A stretch of 64,000 nucleotides of DNA from Pedobacter insulae (GTDB lineage Bacteria; Bacteroidota; Bacteroidia; Sphingobacteriales; Sphingobacteriaceae): contig NZ_FOPP01000007.1 in the NCBI RefSeq assembly GCF_900113525.1, positions 62,001-126,000 of the forward strand, in the 5' to 3' direction. The translations under genes were made by a program, and so were the position numbers. Below are positions 52,072 to 59,753 of the stretch, one piece after another. The notes under the pieces were generated by a model that was not told where the DNA came from, made no database searches, and worked only from the letters and a program-made list of their open reading frames with translations. Position 1 is the stretch's first letter. Every line of letters starts with the position of its first letter.

Positions 52072-53226
52072 TTGAATAACATTACTTTAAAAGGAATAAC
52101 GTGGAACCATAGTCGGGGATTATTACCGATGGTTGCCACTGCGCAGCGATTTTCAGAACTTCATCCACACGTTCATATTACCTGGGAGAAAAGAAGTCTG
52201 CAGGCCTTTGCCGATTTTTCTATTCAGGAATTGGCAGCACAATTCGATCTCTTGGTAATCGATCACCCCTGGGCAGGATTTGCTTCCAAAACAAAATCTA
52301 TTATCCCAATAGATGATTATTTAAGCCCAGAATTTTTAAAAGATCAACAAGTAAATAGTGTAGGCGCTTCTTACGAAAGTTACACCTACGAAAATCATCA
52401 ATGGGCGCTACCTATTGATGCGGCAACGCCGGTAGCTTCGAGCAGGCCTGATATACTGAAAGATAAGGGATTAAGTTTACCTAAAAATTTCGAAGAGCTT
52501 CTTGCCCTTGCTAGTCAGGGTCTGGTAGCGTTCGCAGGTATTCCTATTGATATTTTAATGAATTTTTATACGCTGTGTTGCTCTTTGGGTGAAGATCCTT
52601 GTCAGGCAGCGCATGAAGTCATCTCGCAAGAAATTGGCGTTAAAGCATTAACAATGTATCGGGAATTAGCTGGTAACATTGATCCGGCTAATTTTAGGAG
52701 AAACCCCATCCAGCTGTACGAAGCTATGACCGCAACAGATACAATTGCCTATTGCCCATTTGCATATGGCTATGCTAATTATGCAAGAAATGGATATGCC
52801 CGTAAATTATTACACTTTCACGATATGATTAGTCTTGATAGTAAAACTAATTTAAGAAGCACTTTGGGAGGTACAGGCCTGGCTATTTCTTCACAATGTG
52901 AGCATAAAGAACTTGCCGCTGCTTATGCCGCATTTGTAGGCTCCGAAAATTGTCAGCAAACATTATATTTCGAAAGCGGCGGTCAGCCAGGCCATTTAAG
53001 TGCCTGGAAAAATGAAGAAGTTAACCGGCAAAGCCACAATTATTTTAGCAATACCTTGCCTGCTTTGCAACGCGCATTTTTACGCCCTCGTTATCACGGT
53101 TCAATGTTTTTTCAAGATCACGCCGGTGATGTGGTTCGCGATTATGTGATGCATGGAGGCAGTGAGCACAAAGTATTAGCTGAACTGAATAAATTATATG
53201 TAGAATCCAAAACTTTACGCGCATGA
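52072..53226 (+). CDS. Extracellular solute-binding-protein-like protein without signal peptide
   Basis: A protein of about 384 residues with the periplasmic-binding-protein (family 1, MalE-like) fold, seen in LPMVATAQRFSELHPHVHITWEKRS, FDLLVIDHPWAGF and LGGTGLAISSQCEHKELAAAYAAFVGS. No hydrophobic export signal precedes the domain. The frame has no ATG near its start. TTG at 52072 (preceded by AGAGAAA) gives MNNITLKGITW, which lines up with the start of the second such protein (MNNRTETFKIA); TTG at 52039 is the alternative. There is no ABC permease or ATPase in the window. It appears cytosolic and coupled (ATGA overlap) to a CoA-transferase. The role is unknown. Confidence 0.75.
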   Translation: MNNITLKGITWNHSRGLLPMVATAQRFSELHPHVHITWEKRSLQAFADFSIQELAAQFDLLVIDHPWAGFASKTKSIIPIDDYLSPEFLKDQQVNSVGASYESYTYENHQWALPIDAATPVASSRPDILKDKGLSLPKNFEELLALASQGLVAFAGIPIDILMNFYTLCCSLGEDPCQAAHEVISQEIGVKALTMYRELAGNIDPANFRRNPIQLYEAMTATDTIAYCPFAYGYANYARNGYARKLLHFHDMISLDSKTNLRSTLGGTGLAISSQCEHKELAAAYAAFVGSENCQQTLYFESGGQPGHLSAWKNEEVNRQSHNYFSNTLPALQRAFLRPRYHGSMFFQDHAGDVVRDYVMHGGSEHKVLAELNKLYVESKTLRA

Positions 53227-54374
53227 GAAAACCATTAGAAGGTGTGTTGGTTTTAGAGTTCTGCCAATTTTTAGCGGGTCCTTCTGCCGGGCTAAAACTT
53301 GCAGATCTGGGCGCACGTGTCATTAAAATCGAGCGACCTATTCATGGTGATGCCTGCCGGCAACTTGCCATTAAAAACCTGTTCATCGACAACGATAGCT
53401 TACTTTTCCATACCATTAATCGTCATAAAGAATCGTATGCCGCAGACTTAAAAGATCCGGAAGATTTAAAGCGCTTGAACGTACTGATCAGTAAGGCAGA
53501 TATCATGGTCCATAACTTCAGACCAGGGGTGATGGAGAAAATCGGTTTATCTTATCAAGCTGTCCAGTTAATTAACCCTAAGATAATTTATGGAGTTGTT
53601 ACGGGTTATGGAAACGAAGGCCCATGGGCTAAAAAACCCGGACAAGATTTATTGATCCAATCAATTTCAGGCCTAACTTATTTATCAGGCACCAGCAATG
53701 ATGGGCCAGTCCCTTTTGGCCTTTCCGTTTCTGATATTATGTGTGGTAACCATTTGGCGCAGGGATTAATGGCTGCCTTGATTAAAAGAGCAAAAACAGG
53801 CAAAAGTGTGCTGGTAGAGGTTAGTCTGCTAGAATCTATCTTAGATGTACAATTTGAAGTAATTACAACCTATTTAAATGATGGGGGGAAATTGCCAGAA
53901 CGAAGTGCGATGGATGGGAGTGCCCATGCTTATCTGAGTGCGCCATACGGTATCTATGCAACAGCCAATGGCTATCTGGCATTGGCAATGGCCGATTTGG
54001 CATTAGTTAGTCAATTGATTAACTGTGATATTAGCGATCTGTATGGAGATAAGCACTCGGCATTTGAAAACAGAGATGCTTTGATTTCGCGATTGGGAGA
54101 AAAGTTCAAAACTGCTCATACGGGTAATTGGCTAACAATTTTAGAAGACGAAGGTGTTTGGTGTGCGGAAGTATTAGACTACAAAAGTGCGGTGAAGTTA
54201 AAGGCCTATCAAGATCTGGCAATTGAGCAGGAGCTGGTATTAAACGATGGTAGGATTTTAAAAACAACAGCAAGCCCTATCCGCCTAAACCGAGAAAAGC
54301 TTTTTTCTACCAAAGCCGCACCCGGATTAGGGCACAATAACAACGAAATTAATGAAGAATTTAAGTTAAACTGA
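53223..54374 (+). CDS. CaiB/BaiF family (class III) CoA-transferase, first copy
   Basis: A cytosolic enzyme of 383 residues that would move CoA between two carboxylic acids. The family start (LEGVLVLEFCQFLAGPSAGLKLADLGARVIKIERP) and the NFRPGVMEKIGL block are clear. Asp171 in GLSVSDIMCG occupies the position of the catalytic aspartate that forms the acyl-anhydride in class III enzymes. Its start overlaps the stop of the binding-protein-like gene by 4 bp, and a paralogue follows after 4 bp. The acid it acts on is unknown; a pectin-derived sugar acid or its breakdown acid is the natural guess. Confidence 0.92.
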   Translation: MRKPLEGVLVLEFCQFLAGPSAGLKLADLGARVIKIERPIHGDACRQLAIKNLFIDNDSLLFHTINRHKESYAADLKDPEDLKRLNVLISKADIMVHNFRPGVMEKIGLSYQAVQLINPKIIYGVVTGYGNEGPWAKKPGQDLLIQSISGLTYLSGTSNDGPVPFGLSVSDIMCGNHLAQGLMAALIKRAKTGKSVLVEVSLLESILDVQFEVITTYLNDGGKLPERSAMDGSAHAYLSAPYGIYATANGYLALAMADLALVSQLINCDISDLYGDKHSAFENRDALISRLGEKFKTAHTGNWLTILEDEGVWCAEVLDYKSAVKLKAYQDLAIEQELVLNDGRILKTTASPIRLNREKLFSTKAAPGLGHNNNEINEEFKLN

Positions 54375-54378
54375 ACAT

Positions 54379-55542
54379 ATGCGTCCACTTGAAGATTATT
54401 TAGTCGTAGATTTTAGTCAATTCCTATCGGGGCCCTCGGCGAGTTTACGTCTGGCTGATATGGGTGCAAGAGTAATTAAGATAGAAAGAGTGGGAATGGG
54501 CGATATTTGTCGTTCACTATATACTTCGGATTTGATTATGAATGGCGAATCTTCCGTTTTCCATGCCATCAACAGAAACAAAGAAAGCTTTGAAGTAGAC
54601 CTTAAAAAAGCAGAAGATTGCGAAATGGTTCGTGAACTATTGAAAAAGGCAGATGTAATGATCCATAATTTCCGCCCAGGGGTAATGGACAGACTTGGCT
54701 TCGATTATGATACAGTAGCAGCTCTTAATCCAATCATCGTGTATGGCGAAATCTCTGGATATGGTACAGAGGGAACCTGGAAAGGTAAACCAGGGCAAGA
54801 TTTATTGTTGCAATCGTTAACAGGTTTAACTTCGCTGACGGGAAATGCAACAAAGGGGCCAGTAGCGATGGGCCTTTCTATTGTTGATATGTTGGCTGGT
54901 GCGCATTTGGCTCAAGGTATTTTAGCAAGTCTTTATCAAAAGGCAATTCATAACGAGGGTAGCTTAGTGCAGGTTAGCATGATGGAATCTGCCTATGATT
55001 TCCAATTTGAAACGATCACCACTTTTTTAAATGATGGAGGCCAGCTTCCGGAGCGATCGGTAAACAATAATGCAAATGCGTATTTAGGAGCTCCATATGG
55101 TATTTATAGAACCCAAAATGGTTATATTTCAATTGCCATGGCTGCTATCCCGGTGCTAGGCAATTTATTAAACTGTCCGGCATTATTAAAATACGAAACG
55201 CCTACAATAGCTTTTGAACAAAGGGATGAAATAAAGGCAATCTTAGCGGGGCACCTAATAACGGGAAGCACAGCCTATTGGCTTTCAAAACTGGAGCCTG
55301 CTGATATATGGTGTGCCGACGTGCTTAACTGGTCCGACTTAATGGAACATGATGGTTTTAAAGTATTAAACATGATCCAGAATGTCGCCATGATCGATGG
55401 TTATCAATATAAAACTACACGTTGCCCCATACGTATTGATGGAGAATTACTAACTTCATCAAAAGGCTCCCCAAAATTGGGCCAGGATAATGAAGCTATC
55501 ATCAGAGAATTTGTTCAGTTAAAAAGTGTAATTAATGAATAA
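54379..55542 (+). CDS. CaiB/BaiF family (class III) CoA-transferase, second copy
   Basis: A 387-residue paralogue of the preceding gene with the same landmarks: LEDYLVVDFSQFLSGPSASLRLADMGARVIKIERV, HNFRPGVMDRLGF, KPGQDLLLQSLTGLTSLTG and candidate catalytic Asp170 in GLSIVDMLAG. Both copies keep the aspartate, so neither looks dead. Together they could form a heteromer or act on two related acids. The last 8 bp overlap the start of the second binding-protein-like gene. Confidence 0.92.
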   Translation: MRPLEDYLVVDFSQFLSGPSASLRLADMGARVIKIERVGMGDICRSLYTSDLIMNGESSVFHAINRNKESFEVDLKKAEDCEMVRELLKKADVMIHNFRPGVMDRLGFDYDTVAALNPIIVYGEISGYGTEGTWKGKPGQDLLLQSLTGLTSLTGNATKGPVAMGLSIVDMLAGAHLAQGILASLYQKAIHNEGSLVQVSMMESAYDFQFETITTFLNDGGQLPERSVNNNANAYLGAPYGIYRTQNGYISIAMAAIPVLGNLLNCPALLKYETPTIAFEQRDEIKAILAGHLITGSTAYWLSKLEPADIWCADVLNWSDLMEHDGFKVLNMIQNVAMIDGYQYKTTRCPIRIDGELLTSSKGSPKLGQDNEAIIREFVQLKSVINE

Positions 55543-56755
55543 TAGAACTGAAACATTTAAGATTGCCGTACGTAAGTTTGGTCCTTTTGAAACTGCAATG
55601 CAAAAGTTTTGGGACGACTATTGCCTTCTGTCGGGCTGTACACTAAAACTTGAATTGGTGATCATGGATTTGCATGAGCTACACGATCGCACCTTAACTC
55701 AGCATGGATTAGCAAATGGAGAATTTGATGTAGCACATATCAATACCGACTGGATCTATGAAGGATATGCCAACAACGCATTTGAAGTGCTAAATTCTTA
55801 TATTAATCAGAGCCCGCCAATCGATTTTCCAGATGGTTGGAGTGCTTCTTTATTGGAACTGCAAAATTTTGGAGATGAAATCGTCGGCCTTCCCTTTCAT
55901 GATGGGCCAGAATGTTTAATTTATCGTAAAGATTTATTTGAAAATGAGCGGGAGCAGACAAGGTACTTTGAACTATATAAACAACATTTAGGCGTTCCTA
56001 AAACCTGGCAGGAATTTCAGCAGGTTTCTCAGTTCTTTAACCGGCCAGACGAGGGCTTATTTGGCGCCATTTTAGCCTGCTACCCAGACGGGCATAATAC
56101 GGTATTCGATTTCTGCCTCCAGTTATGGTCGCGCGGCGGAAATTTAATTGACCCACAAGGAAAAATTAATGTCAATACACCAGCTTCTTTAGAGAGTTTA
56201 GATTTTTACCGAAAACTAGTGAATGATCAATCGGCAGTCCACCAGGCCATTAGGGAGTTTGATTCAGTTGCAGCAGGAATGGCTTTTAGCCAAGGTCAAG
56301 CTGCCATGATGATCAATTGGTTTGGCTTTGCTGCCATGGCCGAAGTGGATGAGCACTCGAAAGTTAAAGGTAAAGTAAATGTCGATCTTATCATGTCCGC
56401 CTCTTTAAACGTATATTGGCTCTATACCATCGGAAAAGGAAGTATGCATAAAAACATAGCCTATGATTTTATCCGCTTTGCAACTAATACGGCTAATGAT
56501 AGAGCGCTCACTTTGGGAGGTGGAATAGGATGTAGGAAATCTACCTGGAATGATGTGTCAATCAATCAGATAATTCCTTATTACCATAAACTAGAAGCAT
56601 TACATACCGCGGCTAAAATGCTTCCCCAACATCAAAATTGGGCTAAAATTGCTGCCGTTATCGATCAAATGGTGCTAGCTGCGATAAATACAAATCAGCC
56701 TGCTGAAGAAATCTTAACCCATGCACAGCAACAAATAGCAGAAATAGAAAAATGA
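55535..56755 (+). CDS. Extracellular solute-binding-protein-like protein without signal peptide, second copy
   Basis: A 406-residue family 1 solute-binding-protein fold: FETAMQKFWDDY start, FDVAHINTDWIYEGYANNAFEVLNSYI, GPECLIYRKDLFE, VPKTWQEFQQVSQFF, and the C-terminal hinge AMMINWFGFAAMAEV. It begins MNNRTETFKIAVRK, without any hydrophobic stretch, and cannot be extended upstream without running into the CoA-transferase frame. This makes it unlikely that an export signal was missed. It is translationally coupled to its neighbours on both sides (8-bp and 4-bp overlaps). Related to the protein at 52072-53226 in fold and start. Confidence 0.85.
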   Translation: MNNRTETFKIAVRKFGPFETAMQKFWDDYCLLSGCTLKLELVIMDLHELHDRTLTQHGLANGEFDVAHINTDWIYEGYANNAFEVLNSYINQSPPIDFPDGWSASLLELQNFGDEIVGLPFHDGPECLIYRKDLFENEREQTRYFELYKQHLGVPKTWQEFQQVSQFFNRPDEGLFGAILACYPDGHNTVFDFCLQLWSRGGNLIDPQGKINVNTPASLESLDFYRKLVNDQSAVHQAIREFDSVAAGMAFSQGQAAMMINWFGFAAMAEVDEHSKVKGKVNVDLIMSASLNVYWLYTIGKGSMHKNIAYDFIRFATNTANDRALTLGGGIGCRKSTWNDVSINQIIPYYHKLEALHTAAKMLPQHQNWAKIAAVIDQMVLAAINTNQPAEEILTHAQQQIAEIEK

Positions 56756-57822
56756 GTATCGACCTAAAATATAAACCCGAACTGCCACAAACCAAACAGC
56801 CCATTATAATTATTGGAGCCGGAGGAATTGTGACTGATGCACATTTACCTGCGTATAAATTAGCCAAATTTAATGTGCACGGAATTGTAAACAGAACCAG
56901 AGAAAGAGCCGAAAAATTAGCCAATGCCTTCGATATTCCAAATGTTTACCATACTGTGGAAGAGGCGGTTAGTTTGGCTCCGGAAAATGTTGTATACGAT
57001 TTAACCATCATGCCCGAGCAATATTTGGAAACCCTGACAAAACTACCTGATGGTAGCACCGTGCTGATCCAAAAACCTATGGGCGATCATTTTGAACAAG
57101 CAAAAGAGATACTGCAGTTATGCAGGGATAAGAAGTTGAAAGCGGCCATTAATTTTCAATTGCGTTTTGCCCCGTTTGTGAGTGCTGCAAGAGATTTAAT
57201 TGATCAGGGGTTAATTGGCGAATTGTACGATATGGAGGTGCGCGTAACACTTAAAACGCCTTGGGAATTGTTTCCTCACGTCATGATCCATCCTCGATTG
57301 GAGATCCAATATCATAGCATTCATTATGTTGATTTAATACGGTCTTTTTTAGGAGAACCGAACAGCATATTGGCAAAAACTTTAAAACATCCTGAGAAAA
57401 GTTTATCGTCGTCTAGATCTACAATTTTATTTGATTATGGCGATACTTTACACGCGGTGATTAATACCAATCATGATCATGATTTTGGCCCGCATAACCA
57501 GGAGAGTTTCATTAAATGGGAAGGGACTAACGGGGCTATCAAAGCGAAAATGGGTTTATTGATGGATTACCCGCATGGTGTGCCCGATCATTTTGAATAT
57601 TGTATAGTAAAGGAAGGTGAATTTCCGCAATGGGAATCAGTTGCTTTGGAAGGTTCGTGGTTTCCCGAAGCATTTATTGGAACAATGGCTAACTTAATGC
57701 GCTATGCAGAAGGGTCTGATAAAGTTTTACATACCAGTGTAGAAGATGTTATAAAAACAATGGCTGTAGTGGAAGCTGCTTACCATTCGAGCGATAAAGG
57801 AGGAGAGAAAGTAACGAAATAA
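56752..57822 (+). CDS. Gfo/Idh/MocA-family oxidoreductase, second copy
   Basis: A cytosolic NAD(P)-dependent oxidoreductase of 356 residues with Rossmann start PIIIIGAGGIVTDAHLPAYK, the IQKPMG lysine motif near residue 107, and the C-terminal domain with IQYHSIHYVDLIRSFLG supplying the active-site histidine. It ends the tightly overlapping five-gene run. A role in oxidising or epimerising the sugar acid handled by the CoA-transferases is inferred. A REP-like palindrome follows, before the MaoC gene. Confidence 0.88.
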   Translation: MSIDLKYKPELPQTKQPIIIIGAGGIVTDAHLPAYKLAKFNVHGIVNRTRERAEKLANAFDIPNVYHTVEEAVSLAPENVVYDLTIMPEQYLETLTKLPDGSTVLIQKPMGDHFEQAKEILQLCRDKKLKAAINFQLRFAPFVSAARDLIDQGLIGELYDMEVRVTLKTPWELFPHVMIHPRLEIQYHSIHYVDLIRSFLGEPNSILAKTLKHPEKSLSSSRSTILFDYGDTLHAVINTNHDHDFGPHNQESFIKWEGTNGAIKAKMGLLMDYPHGVPDHFEYCIVKEGEFPQWESVALEGSWFPEAFIGTMANLMRYAEGSDKVLHTSVEDVIKTMAVVEAAYHSSDKGGEKVTK

Positions 57823-57848
57823 GCGTACCGGGTCCTAATGAAGAACGC

Positions 57849-57936
57849 TCGTCATTGCGAGGCAAATACGTCATAGCGAGGCACGAAGCAATCTCTAGCG
57901 AGGTCTTTAAGATTGCTTCGTGCCTCGCAATGACGG
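57849..57936. repeat. REP-like palindrome, copy 3
   Basis: Inverted arms at 57869-57894 and 57909-57936 (GCGAGGCACGAAGCAAT core, 14-bp loop), with an extra partial left arm at 57849-57867, so this copy is one and a half units. It fills the gap between the oxidoreductase and MaoC genes. A short decayed tail (AATGACGGG / AATGACAGG) follows. Confidence 0.85.
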
Positions 57937-57974
57937 GAAATAAAAATAATGACAGGAAGTAAAAAATAAATTAT

Positions 57975-58415
57975 ATGTATTTTAAATCCACATTTTTTGA
58001 AGATTACCAGTTAAATGTTAAGCGTGTAACCTTAGGCAGAACCATTACGGAGACAGATTTTGTCGTGCATGCCGGTCACACAGGTGATTTCTTCCCGCAT
58101 CACATGGATGCAGAATGGTGCAAAACACAACCGTTTAAGCAACGAATTGCGCATGGAACCATGATCTTTAGCATCGGCATAGGTTTAACAGCCTCAGAAA
58201 TTAATCCAGAGGCTATGTCTAAAGGCTATGATCGATTGCGTTTTATTAAACCTGTTTTTATCGGCGATACCATTCACTCAGAAGTTACAATTTCTGAAAA
58301 AGCCGACGGTAAGAGACCAGAAATGGGTAATATTACCGAGCATGTAGAAATGATTAATCAACATGGCGAAATCGTACTAGCATGCGATCATTTACTTGTT
58401 GTGAAAAGAAGATGA
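57975..58415 (+). CDS. MaoC-like hot-dog-fold enoyl-CoA hydratase
   Basis: A 146-residue cytosolic enzyme of the (R)-hydratase/MaoC type that adds water to enoyl-CoA thioesters. The hydratase signature is visible as [11 protein letters not shown], giving candidate catalytic Asp38 and His43 with the usual spacing, followed by [13 protein letters not shown]. It is a natural partner for the two CoA-transferases upstream: activation to CoA ester, then hydration. No acyl-CoA dehydrogenase or thiolase is seen nearby, so the pathway is short or completed elsewhere. Confidence 0.88.
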   Translation: MYFKSTFFEDYQLNVKRVTLGRTITETDFVVHAGHTGDFFPHHMDAEWCKTQPFKQRIAHGTMIFSIGIGLTASEINPEAMSKGYDRLRFIKPVFIGDTIHSEVTISEKADGKRPEMGNITEHVEMINQHGEIVLACDHLLVVKRR

Positions 58416-58457
58416 TAGTAATATTAACCATTGACTACTAACTATTAACCAAAACGT

Positions 58458-59753
58458 ATGAACCACACCGAAAAAGCTGAATTAATTATTGAAGGAGATT
58501 CTTCCTCCCGCACAAAATACCTCCTGCCATTTATCTTAGTTGTAAGCTTATTTTTCCTTTGGGGAATGGCACACAACTTAGATTCAGTGCTTATACCACA
58601 CTTAAAGAAAGCCTGTAATCTTAACAATGCGCAATCAACACTAATCGATACTTCTGTATTTTTTGCGTATTTCTTAATGGCTATCCCAGCAGGAATGATT
58701 TTAAAACGTTGGGGTTATAAAGCAAGTATGATAACAGGTTTATTGACCTTTGCAATCGGTGCATTCTTATTCGTTCCAGCAGCAAATGCACTTTCTTACA
58801 ATACTTTTCTGCTCGCGCTATTTATTATCGGTTGTGGTTTAACCATCTTAGAAACTTCTGCCAATCCTTATGCAGCTGTACTGGGTGATCCCGAAAAAGC
58901 AACATTTAGATTAAACTTAGCAGCTACATTTAATGGATTAGCTGCTCCAGTAGCTGCATTGGTAGGTGGTTTTATCCTTTCTGGCAAATCACATACCCAA
59001 GATGAACTAGCTGCAATGACAGACATCGCACGTAATAATTACTTTTTGGCAGAAGCTTCGACGGTAAAAATGCCTTATATTATTTTAGGCTCAGTATTAG
59101 TGCTGGTAGCATTGCTATTTTATTTCATGAAGCTTCCAGAGATTAAAACGAAAAGTACTGATGGAGTGGAAGCGACTGGTAGCTTCTTCGGAGCTTTAAA
59201 ACATAAGCACCTTAGATGGGCCGTATGTGCTCAGTTCTTTTATGTGGGGGCACAGGTGTGTGTAACCAGCTTCTTTATCAGAGCGGCCCAGCAGGGTGGT
59301 GGCTTTGATGAGCTAACCGCACTTAAATTCTTGGGAATGTACGGTACCTTATTCCTGGTTGGCCGATTTGTTGGAACATTTTTATTAAGGTATATCTCGT
59401 CTCATAAGTTGCTTACTATTTATGCGGTAATTTCTATCATACTTTGCCTGATAGCCATTTTTGGTCAGGGTTCATTTGTGGTTTACGCTTTAGGCGGATT
59501 AGGCTTTTTTATGTCAATCATGTTCCCTACTATATTTGGATTGGGTATTGAAGGTATCGGTAATGACACGAAACCAGGTTCTTCGTGGTTGATTATGTCG
59601 ATTGTAGGTGGGGCTATTTTGCCTTACTCGATGGGCACACTGATCGATAAGTATGGAGATCAGATCCAAATTGGATACAGCATTCCTTTGGTATGCTTTC
59701 TGGTGATTTTATATTTTGGATTAGTAGGGCATAAGGTTAATGAAACTAAATAA
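58458..59753 (+). CDS. FucP-type sugar:H+ symporter (MFS)
   Basis: An inner-membrane MFS transporter of 431 residues with 12 predicted helices. It matches L-fucose/glucose-galactose permeases: FLWGMAHNLDSVLIPHLKKA in helix 1, and GCGLTILETSANPYAAVLG in helix 4, whose Glu corresponds to the proton-relay residue of FucP. Cargo is probably L-fucose or another 6-deoxy or neutral hexose freed by the exo-enzymes. The gene overlaps the GH106 start by 14 bp. Confidence 0.9.
   Translation: MNHTEKAELIIEGDSSSRTKYLLPFILVVSLFFLWGMAHNLDSVLIPHLKKACNLNNAQSTLIDTSVFFAYFLMAIPAGMILKRWGYKASMITGLLTFAIGAFLFVPAANALSYNTFLLALFIIGCGLTILETSANPYAAVLGDPEKATFRLNLAATFNGLAAPVAALVGGFILSGKSHTQDELAAMTDIARNNYFLAEASTVKMPYIILGSVLVLVALLFYFMKLPEIKTKSTDGVEATGSFFGALKHKHLRWAVCAQFFYVGAQVCVTSFFIRAAQQGGGFDELTALKFLGMYGTLFLVGRFVGTFLLRYISSHKLLTIYAVISIILCLIAIFGQGSFVVYALGGLGFFMSIMFPTIFGLGIEGIGNDTKPGSSWLIMSIVGGAILPYSMGTLIDKYGDQIQIGYSIPLVCFLVILYFGLVGHKVNETK

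Noticed and set aside
52072..56755. An ABC importer operon based on the two binding-protein folds
   Set aside because: No permease or ATPase gene is present and neither binding protein has an export signal.
52072..58415. Classical itaconate or mesaconate degradation cluster
   Set aside because: CoA-transferase and MaoC are shared with such pathways, but no citramalyl-CoA lyase is present, the MaoC is short, and the neighbours are glycan genes.
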